Assembly: GCF_003363435.1 (NCBI RefSeq)
Contig: NZ_QRCT01000009.1
Span: 62,001-126,000, forward strand
Reading direction: 5' to 3'
Source of the DNA: Anaerosacchariphilus polymeriproducens
Lineage (GTDB): Bacteria; Bacillota; Clostridia; Lachnospirales; Lachnospiraceae
Length of the DNA: 64,000 nucleotides
Under the pieces are notes generated by a model. The model worked only from the letters and a program-made list of their open reading frames with translations. It was not told the origin of the DNA and searched no databases. Shown here one piece after another: positions 8,768 to 19,395 of the stretch; within the stretch, counting starts at the first letter, position 1; each line of letters opens with the position of its first letter. Made by a program: the position numbers and the translations under genes.

Positions 8768-9457
8768 ATGTTTAGTCCAATAAAAAATACAAAGGTCTAT
8801 GAACAGGTGATAGAACAAATAAAAGATATGATTAATCAAGGCACTCTGAATAAGGGTGACAAACTTCCTTCTGAGAGGGATTTAGTTGAACAATTACAGG
8901 TGAGTAGAGCTTCTATTAGAGAAGCTCTACGAGCTTTAGAAGTGATTGGTTTGATAGAATGCAGACAAGGGGAAGGTAATTATATAAAATCAAGTTTTCA
9001 AGATAATTTATTTGAACCTTTATCCATTATGTTCATGTTAGAAGGAATCAGTCCGGAAAATATTTTGGAATTCAGAAAGATTCTGGAGGTTGAGGCTTCA
9101 GGTCTAGCCGCGAAGAGCATAACGGAGGAACAATTAAAAGAATTAAAAGAAATAATGGAACGTTTTGAAAAATGTGAGGTCGAAGAAATTAATGCAGCCA
9201 TTGATAAAGAGTTTCATTATAAGATTGCTGAGTTTTCAGACAATGTGTTAATTTATAACATTCTTAGGAGTGTCTCTATACTTTTAGATGATTTTATTAA
9301 GGATACTAGAAAATTAATAATTAATGATCAAGGAAATAAAAAGGAACTATTTTCACAGCATAAAAAGATATATTTAGCGATAGAGGAACACGGTTCTGAT
9401 GCTGCTAGAAAGGCGATGCGGGAGCATCTAGATTATACAAGTAAGTATACAAAGTGA
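8768..9457 (+). CDS. FadR-type GntR transcriptional regulator, probable lactate regulator (LctA-like)
   Basis: 229 residues: an N-terminal GntR winged helix (about 10-75, KLPSERDLVEQLQVSRASIREALRAL) and a C-terminal all-helical FCD effector domain (about 90-220) with DKEFHYKIAEFSDN. The FCD subgroup includes LldR/LctA, which respond to lactate and bind TGGT-N3-ACCA operators. Exactly such a site lies in front of the lactate genes 140 nt downstream (9562-9572). The gene has AGGAGGG before its ATG and its own intergenic gap on each side. Confidence 0.88.
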   Translation: MFSPIKNTKVYEQVIEQIKDMINQGTLNKGDKLPSERDLVEQLQVSRASIREALRALEVIGLIECRQGEGNYIKSSFQDNLFEPLSIMFMLEGISPENILEFRKILEVEASGLAAKSITEEQLKELKEIMERFEKCEVEEINAAIDKEFHYKIAEFSDNVLIYNILRSVSILLDDFIKDTRKLIINDQGNKKELFSQHKKIYLAIEEHGSDAARKAMREHLDYTSKYTK

Positions 9458-9520
9458 TATAAATAAACAATTTAGTAAGAATAAGCGATACAAAAGATTT
9501 GGAAAAATTTATAATACATA

Positions 9521-9549
9521 TTGATATATCTTAAATCATATGTTATTAT
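9521..9549 (+). promoter_or_regulatory. Sigma-A-type promoter of the lactate operon
   Basis: TTGATA (9521-9526) and TATTAT (9544-9549) are separated by exactly 17 bp. The regulator's operator begins 13 nt after the -10, over the expected start of transcription. Confidence 0.75.
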
Positions 9550-9561
9550 AAACCCGTAAAC

Positions 9562-9572
9562 TGGTCAGACCA
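9562..9572. promoter_or_regulatory. FadR-family operator TGGTCAGACCA
   Basis: TGGT-CAG-ACCA is a palindrome matching the TGGT-N3-ACCA core bound by FadR-subfamily GntR regulators. Lying just downstream of the -10, it would block initiation when occupied, so repression relieved by lactate is the simplest reading. Confidence 0.75.
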
Positions 9573-9603
9573 TAATACCAATAAAAGAATGTGAGGAATA
9601 AGT

Positions 9604-10392
9604 ATGAAAATGATAGTTTGTATCAAGCAAGTTCCCGGGACATCAAAAGTTGAAGTAGACTCTGTTACAGGTGTCTTGAAAAGGGATGGAGTAGATTCAA
9701 AAATGAACCCTTACGATCTTTATGCTTTAGAAACAGCGTTAAAATTAAAAGAACAACAGGGTGGTTTCATTAAAGTTATAAGCATGGGACCACCCCAAGC
9801 AAAAGATGTTATCAAAGAAGCATATATGATGGGGGCAGACGAAGGGGCCTTAATAACGGATAGAAAGTTTGCGGGAGCTGATGTTCTTGCTACCTCCTAT
9901 ACCATATCTCAGGGCGTAAAAAAAATGGGTGATTTTGACCTTATCTTATGTGGAAAGCAAACAACAGACGGTGATACGGCTCAAGTGGGTCCGGAAATGG
10001 CAGAATACCTTGGAATTCCGCATATTACAAATGTTTTGAAAATAGTAGAGGTAAAAGAAAAATCTGTAATTGTAGAGATGGATATGCCCGATACGATACA
10101 AGTAGCCGAAATTAAATTTCCCTGTTTATTAACGGTAGAAAAGGATATTTTCCAGCCAAGACTGCCATCCTTTAAGAAAAAGTTGGTTACATCTAATAGA
10201 GAAATTAAAGTAATGACCCTTGATGATTTGGAAGATAAAGAAGAAAAAAAATATGGACTTAGTGGATCTCCGACACAAGTTGAAAGAATATTTCCTCCAG
10301 CTGTTAATAATGATAGAGAAACATGGACAGGTAATAGTGAGCAGCTAAGTTTAAAAATTACCTCAAAACTCAAAGAACTAAAATTTATATAA
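9604..10392 (+). CDS. etfB: Electron transfer flavoprotein beta subunit (LctB-type)
   Basis: 262 residues, full length. The N-terminus [19 protein letters not shown] and the AMP/FAD-binding [21 protein letters not shown] segment are characteristic of EtfB. With the EtfA and FAD-dehydrogenase genes directly behind it, it fits LctB of the electron-confurcating lactate dehydrogenase known from Acetobacterium, in which lactate oxidation with NAD+ is driven by co-oxidation of reduced ferredoxin. It is the first gene after the operator-promoter. Confidence 0.92.
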   Translation: MKMIVCIKQVPGTSKVEVDSVTGVLKRDGVDSKMNPYDLYALETALKLKEQQGGFIKVISMGPPQAKDVIKEAYMMGADEGALITDRKFAGADVLATSYTISQGVKKMGDFDLILCGKQTTDGDTAQVGPEMAEYLGIPHITNVLKIVEVKEKSVIVEMDMPDTIQVAEIKFPCLLTVEKDIFQPRLPSFKKKLVTSNREIKVMTLDDLEDKEEKKYGLSGSPTQVERIFPPAVNNDRETWTGNSEQLSLKITSKLKELKFI

Positions 10393-10408
10393 GAAAAGGT
10401 GGGATTTT

Positions 10409-11620
10409 ATGGGTAAATTAGTATGTAATCAAGGGAAATTAAATAAGTCAGATATAGAAGAATTTTTAAAAGTTTGTCCCTTTGGTGCTATAGAATATAA
10501 AGCTGGAAAAATTGAAATTAATGCAGCTTGCAAAATGTGCAAATTATGTGTGAAAAATGGTCCTGCAGGAGTGATGGAATTTGTAGAATCAGAAGGAAAA
10601 ACAGTTGATAAGAGTTTATGGAAGGGAATAGGAGTCTATGTCGATCATGTCGAAGGCGTGATACATCCTGTGACAATGGAACTTATTGGTAAAGCCAGAG
10701 AGCTTGCGGCTGTTGTTGACTATCCGGTATATTGTGTATTTATTGGTCACAATATTGCGGATAAGGCGAAAGAGTTACTTTATTATGGAGTTGATGAAAT
10801 ATTTGTATACGATTACGAAGAATTAGAAGACTTTAGAATTGAATCCTATACAGCGGCCTTTGAAGATTTTATCAATAAAGTCAAACCATCTTCTATACTG
10901 GTTGGAGCAACAACGATTGGACGGTCTCTTGCACCAAGAGTCGCTACAAGGTTCAGAACAGGATTGACAGCTGATTGCACAATCCTTGAAATGAAAGAAA
11001 ATACAGATCTTGTGCAGATAAGACCAGCTTTTGGAGGTAATATTATGGCGCAGATCATATGTCCTAATACGAGGCCACAAATGGCAACAGTAAGATATAA
11101 GATTATGAATGCGCCTGAGAAACAGTGTACTCCAAAAGGCAAAATAACACGATGTGATATAGATAAAGAAAAATTAGAGTCCAATATAAAAGTACTGAAC
11201 GTTAGCAAAAAAGAAGTGGAAGAAAATATATCAGAAGCAGATGTTATTATTGCAGTTGGAAGAGCTTTAAAGTCAGAAAAAGATATGACAATGATAGAAG
11301 AATTAGCAGAACTTCTTCATGCGCAGATAGCTGGTACAAGACCATTAGTGGAAGATGGTCTTATAGATGCTAAGAAACAAATCGGACTCTCCGGTAGAAC
11401 GGTGAAACCAAAGTTATTGATAGCACTTGGTATATCAGGAGCCGTTCAATTTGTAGCAGGAATGAATAACTCAGAACGTATTTTTGCAATAAATAAAGAT
11501 GAAAATGCCTCAATATTCAATGTAGCGCATTATGGAATTGTAGGAGACATTTATGATATCGTTCCTCAATTAGTGAATGATATTAAATTAAGGAGGCTTG
11601 GTGCAAATTATGGATTATAA
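10409..11620 (+). CDS. etfA: Electron transfer flavoprotein alpha subunit with N-terminal Fe-S domain (LctC-type)
   Basis: 403 residues. The first 70 residues form a small ferredoxin-like domain with VCPFGAIEY and CKMCKLC; the usual final Cys-Pro is replaced by KNGP, so the four ligands are probably C23 plus the three of CxxCxxC (one 4Fe-4S). The rest is EtfA, ending with the FAD-binding [22 protein letters not shown] and the [20 protein letters not shown] strand. LctC-type EtfA proteins carry such an Fe-S domain for ferredoxin contact. It overlaps the next gene by 11 nt. Confidence 0.92.
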   Translation: MGKLVCNQGKLNKSDIEEFLKVCPFGAIEYKAGKIEINAACKMCKLCVKNGPAGVMEFVESEGKTVDKSLWKGIGVYVDHVEGVIHPVTMELIGKARELAAVVDYPVYCVFIGHNIADKAKELLYYGVDEIFVYDYEELEDFRIESYTAAFEDFINKVKPSSILVGATTIGRSLAPRVATRFRTGLTADCTILEMKENTDLVQIRPAFGGNIMAQIICPNTRPQMATVRYKIMNAPEKQCTPKGKITRCDIDKEKLESNIKVLNVSKKEVEENISEADVIIAVGRALKSEKDMTMIEELAELLHAQIAGTRPLVEDGLIDAKKQIGLSGRTVKPKLLIALGISGAVQFVAGMNNSERIFAINKDENASIFNVAHYGIVGDIYDIVPQLVNDIKLRRLGANYGL

Positions 11621-13007
11621 AAGAATTGATGCTGTGGATATCGAATTTTTAGTATCCATATTAGCTAAAGACAGAGTATTTACAGGAAAAGAAATAAGTA
11701 GTGATTTTAGTCATGACGAGTTGGGCGGAATAAGCAAAATGCCAGATGTATTAGTTGAAGTACTTACGACAAAAGAAGTCTCCATAATCATGGAATATGC
11801 TTATAATAATAGAATACCTGTTGTAGTCAGAGGATCAGGAACAGGATTGGTTGGAGCATCTGTGCCGATTTATGGCGGAATTATGATAAATATGGCTAAA
11901 ATGAATAAAATAATTGAAATTGATGAAGAAAATTTAACCTTGACTCTTGAACCAGGAGTTCTTTTGATGGAAATCAGTGAATTTGTTGAAGAGTATGATT
12001 TGTTCTATCCTCCTGATCCGGGTGAAAAATCTGCAACAATTGCGGGAAACATCAATACGAATGCTGGTGGAATGAGAGCAGTGAAATATGGAGTCACCAG
12101 AGATTACATAAGAGGGCTTGAACTAGTACTTCCTAATGGAGAAATCTTTAATGTCGGTGGAAAAGTAGTTAAAAATTCATCCGGTTATAGTATAAAAGAT
12201 TTAATATGTGGTTCAGAAGGAACATTGGCAATTGTCACTAAGGTTATTTTAAAACTAATTCCTCTTCCCCCATTGGCAATATCTTTATTAGTACCTTTTC
12301 CAAATTTGGATATGGCAATAAGCACGGTACCTAAAATTGTTAAATCAAAAGCTGCACCAACAGCGATCGAATTTATGCAAAGAGAAGTTATATTAGCTGC
12401 CGAAGAGTATTTGGGGAAAAAGTTTCCTGACAATTCTTCAGATGCCTATCTCTTGTTAACTTTTGATGGCAATAGTAAGGAAGATATTGAGAAAGCGTAT
12501 GAAAAAGTAGCCAATATTTGTATTGAAGAAGGTGCTCTTGATGTATTTATCGCTGATACCGATGAAAGAAAAGATGCAGTTTGGTCAGCAAGAGGCGTTT
12601 TTCTTGAAGCTGTTAAAGCATCAACAACAGATATGGATGAATGTGATGTAGTTGTTCCGAGGAACAAAGTTGCTGAATTTATTAAGTATACAGATGAACT
12701 GCAAAAGGTATTTCATATAAGAATCAGAAGTTTTGGCCATGCAGGCGACGGCAACTTACATGTGTATATATTAAAGGATGACCTTACCGATAAAGAGTGG
12801 GAACAAAAGCGGAAGGAAGTATTTGAAGCAATGTATAGCAAATCAAGAGAATTAAAAGGATTAGTTTCAGGTGAACATGGAATCGGGTTTGCAAAAAAAT
12901 CTTATATGTTGGAACAATACGGTCCAGAATATCTAAAATTAATGGAAAATATAAAATTAGCATTTGATCCCAAAAATATATTAAATCCTGGTAAGGTTTG
13001 TCAGTAA
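11610..13007 (+). CDS. FAD-linked lactate dehydrogenase subunit (LctD/GlcD family)
   Basis: 465 residues. N-terminal FAD_binding_4 (PCMH) domain ([37 protein letters not shown]) and C-terminal FAD-oxidase domain ([27 protein letters not shown]). This family oxidises lactate or glycolate. The EtfB/EtfA partners make it the catalytic part of a bifurcating/confurcating LDH. I chose the ATG at 11610; AGGAGG (11591-11596) is 13 nt away, rather far, so the in-frame GTG at 11601 (4 nt) is a possible alternative. Confidence 0.9.
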   Translation: MDYKRIDAVDIEFLVSILAKDRVFTGKEISSDFSHDELGGISKMPDVLVEVLTTKEVSIIMEYAYNNRIPVVVRGSGTGLVGASVPIYGGIMINMAKMNKIIEIDEENLTLTLEPGVLLMEISEFVEEYDLFYPPDPGEKSATIAGNINTNAGGMRAVKYGVTRDYIRGLELVLPNGEIFNVGGKVVKNSSGYSIKDLICGSEGTLAIVTKVILKLIPLPPLAISLLVPFPNLDMAISTVPKIVKSKAAPTAIEFMQREVILAAEEYLGKKFPDNSSDAYLLLTFDGNSKEDIEKAYEKVANICIEEGALDVFIADTDERKDAVWSARGVFLEAVKASTTDMDECDVVVPRNKVAEFIKYTDELQKVFHIRIRSFGHAGDGNLHVYILKDDLTDKEWEQKRKEVFEAMYSKSRELKGLVSGEHGIGFAKKSYMLEQYGPEYLKLMENIKLAFDPKNILNPGKVCQ

Positions 13008-13031
13008 TTATAATTTAGAGAAAGGAATTGT

Positions 13032-14306
13032 ATGGCACGAATTAAATTACCATATTCGAAAAAAATTTTAGAAATAAATATTCCTGATAGAAATTTAAGG
13101 GCAATATTGGAATCAAAAGTACATAGTTATAAAGCAGAAGATAATCAGGAAGAAATAATTAATAAAGCTTTGGATAATCCGATTGGAAGTATTCATTTAG
13201 AAGAACTGGTTAAAGGAAAGAAAAATATGGTTATCATAACCAGTGATCACACAAGACCGGTACCGAGTAAAGTGACAATGCCTATACTACTTAAAAGGAT
13301 TAGAAATGCAAACCCCAATATTGATATTAAAATATTAATTGCCACTGGTTTTCACAGGCCTACAACAAGGCAGGAAATGATACAAAAGTTTGGACAACAA
13401 ATCGTAGAGAATGAGATAATCTTAAATCATTTATCAGAAGATGAAAACAGTGTTATAAGAGTAGGAACGCTTCCTTCCGGTGGAGAATTATGGCTCAATA
13501 AGTTGGCTATGGAAACTGAATTATTAATTTCAGAGGGATTCATTGAACCACATTTTTTTGCAGGATTTTCAGGAGGTAGAAAGAGTATTCTTCCTGGAGT
13601 TGCTTCAGCAAAAACAGTGATGGCAAACCATTGCTCTGAGTTTATAGCAAGTCAATATGCCAGAACAGGAGTTATTAAAAACAATCCAATTCATAAGGAT
13701 ATGCTTTATGCGGCTAAACAGGCGAAACTTGCTTTTATACTTAATGTAGTTATCGATAGTGAGAAAAAAGTTATCAATGCTTTTGCAGGAGATTGCCAGC
13801 TGGCACACGAAGAAGGATGTAAATTTGTTATGAATCTTGCATCTGTAAAAGCAGTGAAATCAGATATTATTATAACAACAAATGGTGGATATCCTCTCGA
13901 TCAAAATATATATCAATCGGTAAAAGGAATGACTGCAGCAGAAGCAACTTGCAAGGAAGGCGGAATTATCATTATGGTTTCTGCTTGTAATGATGGTCAT
14001 GGTGGGAAATCTTTTTATGAAAGTATGGCTAATACAGGTAGTCCGAAAGAGATTCTTGATAAGGTCATGAAAGTAGGAAGAACAGAAACAATACCAGACC
14101 AGTGGGAATTTCAAATTCTTGCCCGCATACTCAATATGCATACAGTGATATTAGTTTCGGATATGTGTGACCCTGAAATGATTAAAAAAATGCATATGGA
14201 GCATGCATTTACAGTAGAAGAAGCATTGGAAAAAGCTTTTTTGATAAAAGGAAAGGATGCAAAAATAACAGTCATACCGGATGGAGTATCTGTTGTGGTC
14301 AGATGA
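13032..14306 (+). CDS. larA: Nickel-dependent lactate racemase family protein (LarA/LctF)
   Basis: 424 residues, the full LarA length. ITSDHTRPVPS, TGFHRPTT and FSGGRKSILPG are the family motifs; the last contains the lysine that tethers the nickel-pincer cofactor in Lactobacillus LarA, and the histidines are metal/catalytic ligands. It would interconvert D- and L-lactate to feed the stereospecific dehydrogenase upstream. The cofactor-making genes larB, larC and larE are not in the window. Order regulator-EtfB-EtfA-LctD-LarA matches Acetobacterium lctABCD-F, with the permease LctE missing. Confidence 0.9.
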   Translation: MARIKLPYSKKILEINIPDRNLRAILESKVHSYKAEDNQEEIINKALDNPIGSIHLEELVKGKKNMVIITSDHTRPVPSKVTMPILLKRIRNANPNIDIKILIATGFHRPTTRQEMIQKFGQQIVENEIILNHLSEDENSVIRVGTLPSGGELWLNKLAMETELLISEGFIEPHFFAGFSGGRKSILPGVASAKTVMANHCSEFIASQYARTGVIKNNPIHKDMLYAAKQAKLAFILNVVIDSEKKVINAFAGDCQLAHEEGCKFVMNLASVKAVKSDIIITTNGGYPLDQNIYQSVKGMTAAEATCKEGGIIIMVSACNDGHGGKSFYESMANTGSPKEILDKVMKVGRTETIPDQWEFQILARILNMHTVILVSDMCDPEMIKKMHMEHAFTVEEALEKAFLIKGKDAKITVIPDGVSVVVR

Positions 14307-14424
14307 CGTATCAATCATAATTTAAAATGAATTAAATGTATAAATTGGTAAATAATACAATTATACAATGTAATTAAGAAAGTATTATTACAATTTAAAC
14401 AAATTTATGATTGAGGTATCAACA

Positions 14425-17400
14425 ATGCAGCAAACTTATAAAATCGGAGTAGATATAGGTTCAACAACCGTTAAACTAGTAGTGTTAGATGAAGAAGATA
14501 GTATTGTTTTTAGTGAATATAAACGGCATTTATCAGATATTAAAAATACACTGATTCAATTAATAAAGAATTGCTTCAAAAAGCTCGGTAATATTCAATT
14601 ACAAATAAGTATCACGGGATCCGGAGGGCTTTCCATTTCTGAATGGATGAATATAAAATTCATTCAGGAGGTCATTGCCTGTGCGAAAGCGGTAGAAACT
14701 TTTATTCCGATCACGGATGTTGTCATCGAATTAGGCGGCGAAGATGCAAAGATTACGTATTTCAAAGGTGGAATGGAGCAAAGAATGAATGGCAGCTGTG
14801 CAGGAGGAACAGGAGCATTTATTGATCAGATGGCAGTTTTGCTTAATACAGATGCAGCTGGTTTAAATGAGTATGCAAAAGGATATAAAGTAATATATCC
14901 TATTGCCTCACGATGTGGAGTTTTTGCAAAAACAGATATACAACCACTAATAAATGATGGAGCAAGAAAAGAAGATATTGCAGCCTCAATTTTCCAGGCA
15001 GTGGTAAACCAGACGATTGGCGGACTGGCCTGTGGCAAACCTATTCGGGGGAAAGTAGCCTTCTTAGGGGGGCCGCTTTACTTTCTGTCCGAACTAAGAC
15101 AAAGGTTTATTGAAAGTCTTAAATTAAAGGATGAAGATGCGATGATTCCTAAGCATTCACAGTTATTTGTAGCAATAGGAGCAGCGCTTTCCTCAGAAGA
15201 AGAGAACCAAATTTCTTTAAAGGAACTGGTAAATCAAGTGGAAGGGATCAAGGATTTATCGGAGAAAGAAGTTGGAAGATTACAGCCTTTATTTAAGAAC
15301 AAAGAAGAATATCAATTATTTCTAAACAGACATAAGCGCTTTCTAGTAAAAAGAGGTAGTTTATCAAACTATAAGGGAAGGACATATTTAGGAATTGATG
15401 CAGGGTCAACGACAACTAAAGTCGCATTAATTGGAGAAGATGACGAGCTTCTATATTCATACTATGGAAGCAATGAAGGAAATCCATTGAAAAAGATAAT
15501 AAGTTTACTAATAGAATTGTATGATAAATTTCCGTTAGAGGCAACTCTTTCAAAATGTACTGTGACTGGTTATGGAGAGGCTTTGATAAAGGCTGCGCTG
15601 CATGTTGATATAGGTGAAATTGAGACAGTAGCTCATTATAAGGCAGCACAGTATTTTCTACCCGGGGTTGATTTTATTCTTGATATTGGCGGACAAGATA
15701 TGAAGTGCCTTAGAATAAAGAAAGGTGCGATTGATAGCATTTTATTAAATGAAGCATGTTCTTCTGGATGCGGTTCCTTTTTGGAAGGATTTGCATCCTC
15801 ACTCAATATGACGGTAGATGAATTCGCCCAGGAAGCTTTGTATTCATCGGCTCCTGTAGATTTAGGTACGAAATGTACGGTATTTATGAATTCCAAAGTA
15901 AAGCAGGCACAAAAAGAAGGAGCTAAAATTTCTGATTTATCAGCCGGACTTTCTTACTCAGTTATCAAAAATGCTCTTTACAAAGTAATTAAAATCAGGG
16001 ATGAAAATGATATTGGAAGGAAAATTATCGTTCAAGGCGGTACTTTTTATAATGATGCTGTTTTACGAAGTTTTGAACTAATATCGGGTAAAGAAGCGGT
16101 TCGACCGGAAATTGCGGGATTAATGGGTGCATACGGTGCAGCGCTAATTGCAAAAGAACGCTATCAAGAGGGCGAAACGACTTCTTTGCTATCTAAGGAG
16201 CTCTTATCTGAATTTCATACAGAATCATCCAATCGCCGATGCAAAAAGTGTTTGAATCAATGTCTGCTTACAATAAATAAATTTTCAACCGGAGAGTCTT
16301 TTATCACAGGAAACCGTTGTGAAAAAGGTTTAGAATTAGAAAAATCGAAAACAGAGAAGTTACCGAATTTATATGAATATAAATATCGAAGAACCTTTTG
16401 CTATAAGCCGTTAGCTCCTAACGAAGCAAAAAGAGGAGTAATAGGTATTCCAAGAGTTTTAAACATGTATGAAAATTATCCGTTTTGGTTTACACTTCTT
16501 ACAAAATTAGGGTTTTCCGTATTCTTATCTTCTCCTTCCGGCAAAAAGATTTACGAGAAGGGGTTGGAGACAATTCCATCAGAATCTGTATGCTATCCTG
16601 CAAAACTTTGTCATGGACATATTATGGATTTGTTGGATAAAGGAGTTAAGACGATTTTCTATCCTTGTGTTGTGTATGAAAAAACAGAATATAAAGATGT
16701 CAATGACCACTATAATTGTCCTGTTGTAATTTCTTATCCGGAAGTGATTAAGTGTAATGTTGATGAAATAAAAAAGAATAACGTGAAGTTAATTTCCCCA
16801 TTTTTATCTCTTGATAATGAAAAAGTACTTACAAAACGCATTATTGAGGAATTTAAAGAATTTCAAGTAACGCTCCGGGAAGCCAAAATGGCAGTACTTG
16901 CAGCGTTTAAAGAAAGGGAAGAATATAAAAAGGACATTAGGCAAAAAGGAGAAGAAACGATATCTTATTTGAAAAAAAATAAGAAGAAGGGAATTGTTTT
17001 ATGTGGAAAACCATATCATATAGACCCGGAAATCAACCATGGTATTTCAGACTTGATAACATCTTATGGAATGGCGGTGTTAACTGAAGACAGCATTTCC
17101 CATTTGGCAGTACTCAAACACAAATTAAGAGTAGTAGATCAATGGGTATATAATTCCAGGTTATATCGTGCAGCAGCTTTCGTGGCCGAAGAGTCGTACT
17201 TGGAATTAATTCAATTAAATTCCTTTGGCTGTGGACTTGACTCAGTAACGACGGATCAAATATCAGAACTTCTAGCCACAGGAGGTAAGATGTATACGAT
17301 GTTGAAAATTGATGAGGGAAATAATCTGGGTGCAGCTAAGATTCGAATTCGTTCTTTAAAAGCAGCAATGGAAGAAAGGGAACGTAATACTTATCAGCTA

Positions 17401-18657
17401 GAAAAAGAAAATATATCTTATGGTAATCAAATCTTTACAAAAGAAATGCGAAAATATCATACTATTTTGGCACCACAAATGGCACCGTACCATTTTGAAT
17501 TATTACAAGAAGCCGCAAGAACCTGTGGGTATAAAATGGAATTTCTTCCGGCAATGGATCCATCTGCTGTAGCGGAAGGCTTGAAATATGTTAATAATGA
17601 TGCCTGTTATCCCGCGATCATAGTGATAGGACAGATGATTAAGGCTTTAAAATCAGGTAAGTATGATTTGAATCATACGACTGTTATAATTTCGCAGACT
17701 GGTGGTGGCTGCAGGGCTACTAACTATATTGCTTATTTAAAATTAGCACTGAAAAAAGCCGGCTTTGAGAAGGTTCCTATTATTTCACTGAATGTTGCAG
17801 GGTTAGAAAAACAACCTGGTTTTTCATTATCCATCCGATTCATAAATCGAAGTATCATGGCATTAATTTATGGAGATTTATTTATGAAAGCACTTTTTCG
17901 GACAAGACCTTATGAAAAGGTTCCGGGTTCGGCACAATTACTTTATGAAAAATGGAATTTGAAAGCAAAGGATAATATTAGGAATGGAAGCAGACGGATA
18001 TTTAATAGTAATATTAGAAATATTATACACGAGTTTGAAAGTCTTGAAATAATTGATATAAAAAAGCCAAAAGTAGGTATTGTAGGTGAAATATACTTAA
18101 AGTATAACCCGACTGCTAATAATGATATCGTAAGTATATTGGAACAAGGTGGGGCAGAAGCAGTCATACCTGATCTTACAGATTTTATTTTATATTGTAC
18201 TTTTAATTCAAAATTTAAATATAAATATCTTGCAGGGGAGAAGTATACAATGAAGATATGTGATTTTGCTACTTCTTATATTATGAAATATCGTAATGTA
18301 GTAAAGAAAGAGATGGATCAGAGTCTTAGGTTTTTACCAATGGAGAAAATAGACAAATTGGCGAAAATGGTTTCTCCAATCATTTCTTTAGGGAATCAGA
18401 CTGGTGAGGGTTGGCTTATTGCTGCAGAAATGCTTGAGTTCATGAATCAGGGAATAAATAATATTGTCTGTGTACAGCCATTAGCATGCCTTCCTAATCA
18501 TGCAATGGGAAAAGGAGTGATAAAACCATTGAAAGAGAAATTCCCGGAAGCAAATATCATACCAATTGATTATGACCCAGGTATCTCAAAAGTCAATCAA
18601 CTGAACAGAATAAAATTAATGTTATCCGTAGCGGAAAAGAATTTAAAGAAAGAATAG
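14425..18657 (+). CDS. Giant acyl-CoA dehydratase activase-related protein (two ASKHA ATPase domains, DUF2229, HgdB-like)
   Basis: 1410 residues, a usual length for this multidomain family. Domain 1 (about 5-265) is a BadF/BadG/HgdC ATPase (GVDIGSTTVKLV, NGSCAGGTGAFIDQMA). Domain 2 (about 320-590) repeats it (GIDAGSTTTKVAL, EACSSGCGSFLEGFA). Then follow a cysteine-containing DUF2229 region (about 670-830) and a C-terminal HgdB-like part with VLCGKPYHIDPEIN, NDACYPAIIVIGQ and SQTGGGCRATNY. The cysteines around each ATPase are expected to hold a bridging Fe-S cluster for ATP-driven low-potential electron delivery. The ATG at 14425 has GAGG 8 nt upstream; the ATG at 14407 does not. It follows larA by 118 nt with no terminator seen. 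Its partner is unknown. Confidence 0.85.
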   Translation: MQQTYKIGVDIGSTTVKLVVLDEEDSIVFSEYKRHLSDIKNTLIQLIKNCFKKLGNIQLQISITGSGGLSISEWMNIKFIQEVIACAKAVETFIPITDVVIELGGEDAKITYFKGGMEQRMNGSCAGGTGAFIDQMAVLLNTDAAGLNEYAKGYKVIYPIASRCGVFAKTDIQPLINDGARKEDIAASIFQAVVNQTIGGLACGKPIRGKVAFLGGPLYFLSELRQRFIESLKLKDEDAMIPKHSQLFVAIGAALSSEEENQISLKELVNQVEGIKDLSEKEVGRLQPLFKNKEEYQLFLNRHKRFLVKRGSLSNYKGRTYLGIDAGSTTTKVALIGEDDELLYSYYGSNEGNPLKKIISLLIELYDKFPLEATLSKCTVTGYGEALIKAALHVDIGEIETVAHYKAAQYFLPGVDFILDIGGQDMKCLRIKKGAIDSILLNEACSSGCGSFLEGFASSLNMTVDEFAQEALYSSAPVDLGTKCTVFMNSKVKQAQKEGAKISDLSAGLSYSVIKNALYKVIKIRDENDIGRKIIVQGGTFYNDAVLRSFELISGKEAVRPEIAGLMGAYGAALIAKERYQEGETTSLLSKELLSEFHTESSNRRCKKCLNQCLLTINKFSTGESFITGNRCEKGLELEKSKTEKLPNLYEYKYRRTFCYKPLAPNEAKRGVIGIPRVLNMYENYPFWFTLLTKLGFSVFLSSPSGKKIYEKGLETIPSESVCYPAKLCHGHIMDLLDKGVKTIFYPCVVYEKTEYKDVNDHYNCPVVISYPEVIKCNVDEIKKNNVKLISPFLSLDNEKVLTKRIIEEFKEFQVTLREAKMAVLAAFKEREEYKKDIRQKGEETISYLKKNKKKGIVLCGKPYHIDPEINHGISDLITSYGMAVLTEDSISHLAVLKHKLRVVDQWVYNSRLYRAAAFVAEESYLELIQLNSFGCGLDSVTTDQISELLATGGKMYTMLKIDEGNNLGAAKIRIRSLKAAMEERERNTYQLEKENISYGNQIFTKEMRKYHTILAPQMAPYHFELLQEAARTCGYKMEFLPAMDPSAVAEGLKYVNNDACYPAIIVIGQMIKALKSGKYDLNHTTVIISQTGGGCRATNYIAYLKLALKKAGFEKVPIISLNVAGLEKQPGFSLSIRFINRSIMALIYGDLFMKALFRTRPYEKVPGSAQLLYEKWNLKAKDNIRNGSRRIFNSNIRNIIHEFESLEIIDIKKPKVGIVGEIYLKYNPTANNDIVSILEQGGAEAVIPDLTDFILYCTFNSKFKYKYLAGEKYTMKICDFATSYIMKYRNVVKKEMDQSLRFLPMEKIDKLAKMVSPIISLGNQTGEGWLIAAEMLEFMNQGINNIVCVQPLACLPNHAMGKGVIKPLKEKFPEANIIPIDYDPGISKVNQLNRIKLMLSVAEKNLKKE

Positions 18658-18674
18658 ATTTGAAAAAATTGATG

Positions 18675-18700
18675 GCTCGGTCGAAAGACCGAGCTACAAT
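18675..18700 (-). terminator. GNRA-capped hairpin terminator between convergent genes
   Basis: GCTCGGTC-GAAA-GACCGAGC is a perfect 8-bp stem with a GAAA loop between the giant activase gene and the minus-strand secreted-protein operon. Read on the minus strand it is followed by a run of six Ts a few bases on, so it mainly serves that operon, but it may act in both directions. Confidence 0.7.
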
Positions 18701-18704
18701 ATTT

Positions 18705-19373
18705 TCAACCAACTTTTTGAGCTAATTTAAGAACTTCAACTGCTTCTACTTTAACAGAATAATTCTGTTTATCCTTCACAGTTATACCAAAGACTTTCTG
18801 TTTGCTTTTATTAAGTGATATAGTTAAACTAATAGGCAACCCGTACATAAAAACTCCGGTAGTTTGATCTTTTATTGCAAACAACACATTACATTTATAA
18901 GTACAATTATTCTCGGATTCTTTAGAATAAATAAAACTATAGCCGGATTTATTATTCTGTGGAGCTTCAAAACATTCTTTGATTGCATTAGCAAATATAT
19001 TTTTAGACTCCGGAGTAAGCTTACATTTTAAAACGTTTAATAGAACGTTGGAAACAGCATCACTCATTTCTACATAGTTTGCGCTACTTTTATTTATGGT
19101 ATGATTAAGAGTACCAACAACTGCCATAGTTTTAGAAGGATCGCTTTTGACTGTTTGAATTAATTTTGCAAAATCATATTTTAAGTCTTCTTTTTCAAAT
19201 CCAACTTGAAGTACAGTTGCAAATTCCATGAGCTGAGGTGCATATTGCATATTATCAGCATTAATGATCTGGGTCATATCTCCAAATGTCGTAATACTTT
19301 CAGCAGATACAGAATTTGAACAGATAATAAAAGCCATACAAATTGCTGAAATCGTTTTTAAGATTTTTTTCAT
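18705..19373 (-). CDS. Secreted protein, third of a paralogous trio
   Basis: 222 residues with a clear signal peptide (MKKILKTISAICMAFIICSNSVSAES). I chose the ATG at 19373, which has AAGGAG at good spacing and starts the signal peptide; an upstream ATG at 19439 would bury it. The mature part ends in a beta-rich stretch (VFGITVKDKQNYSVKVEAVE) that matches the other two genes of the operon. Two cysteines (NNCTYKC) lie before that stretch. The family is unknown to me and no catalytic motif is visible. It is last of three, 22 nt after its neighbour. Confidence 0.75.
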   Translation of the reverse strand: MKKILKTISAICMAFIICSNSVSAESITTFGDMTQIINADNMQYAPQLMEFATVLQVGFEKEDLKYDFAKLIQTVKSDPSKTMAVVGTLNHTINKSSANYVEMSDAVSNVLLNVLKCKLTPESKNIFANAIKECFEAPQNNKSGYSFIYSKESENNCTYKCNVLFAIKDQTTGVFMYGLPISLTISLNKSKQKVFGITVKDKQNYSVKVEAVEVLKLAQKVG

Positions 19374-19395
19374 ACTTATTTCTCCTTTTTGATTT

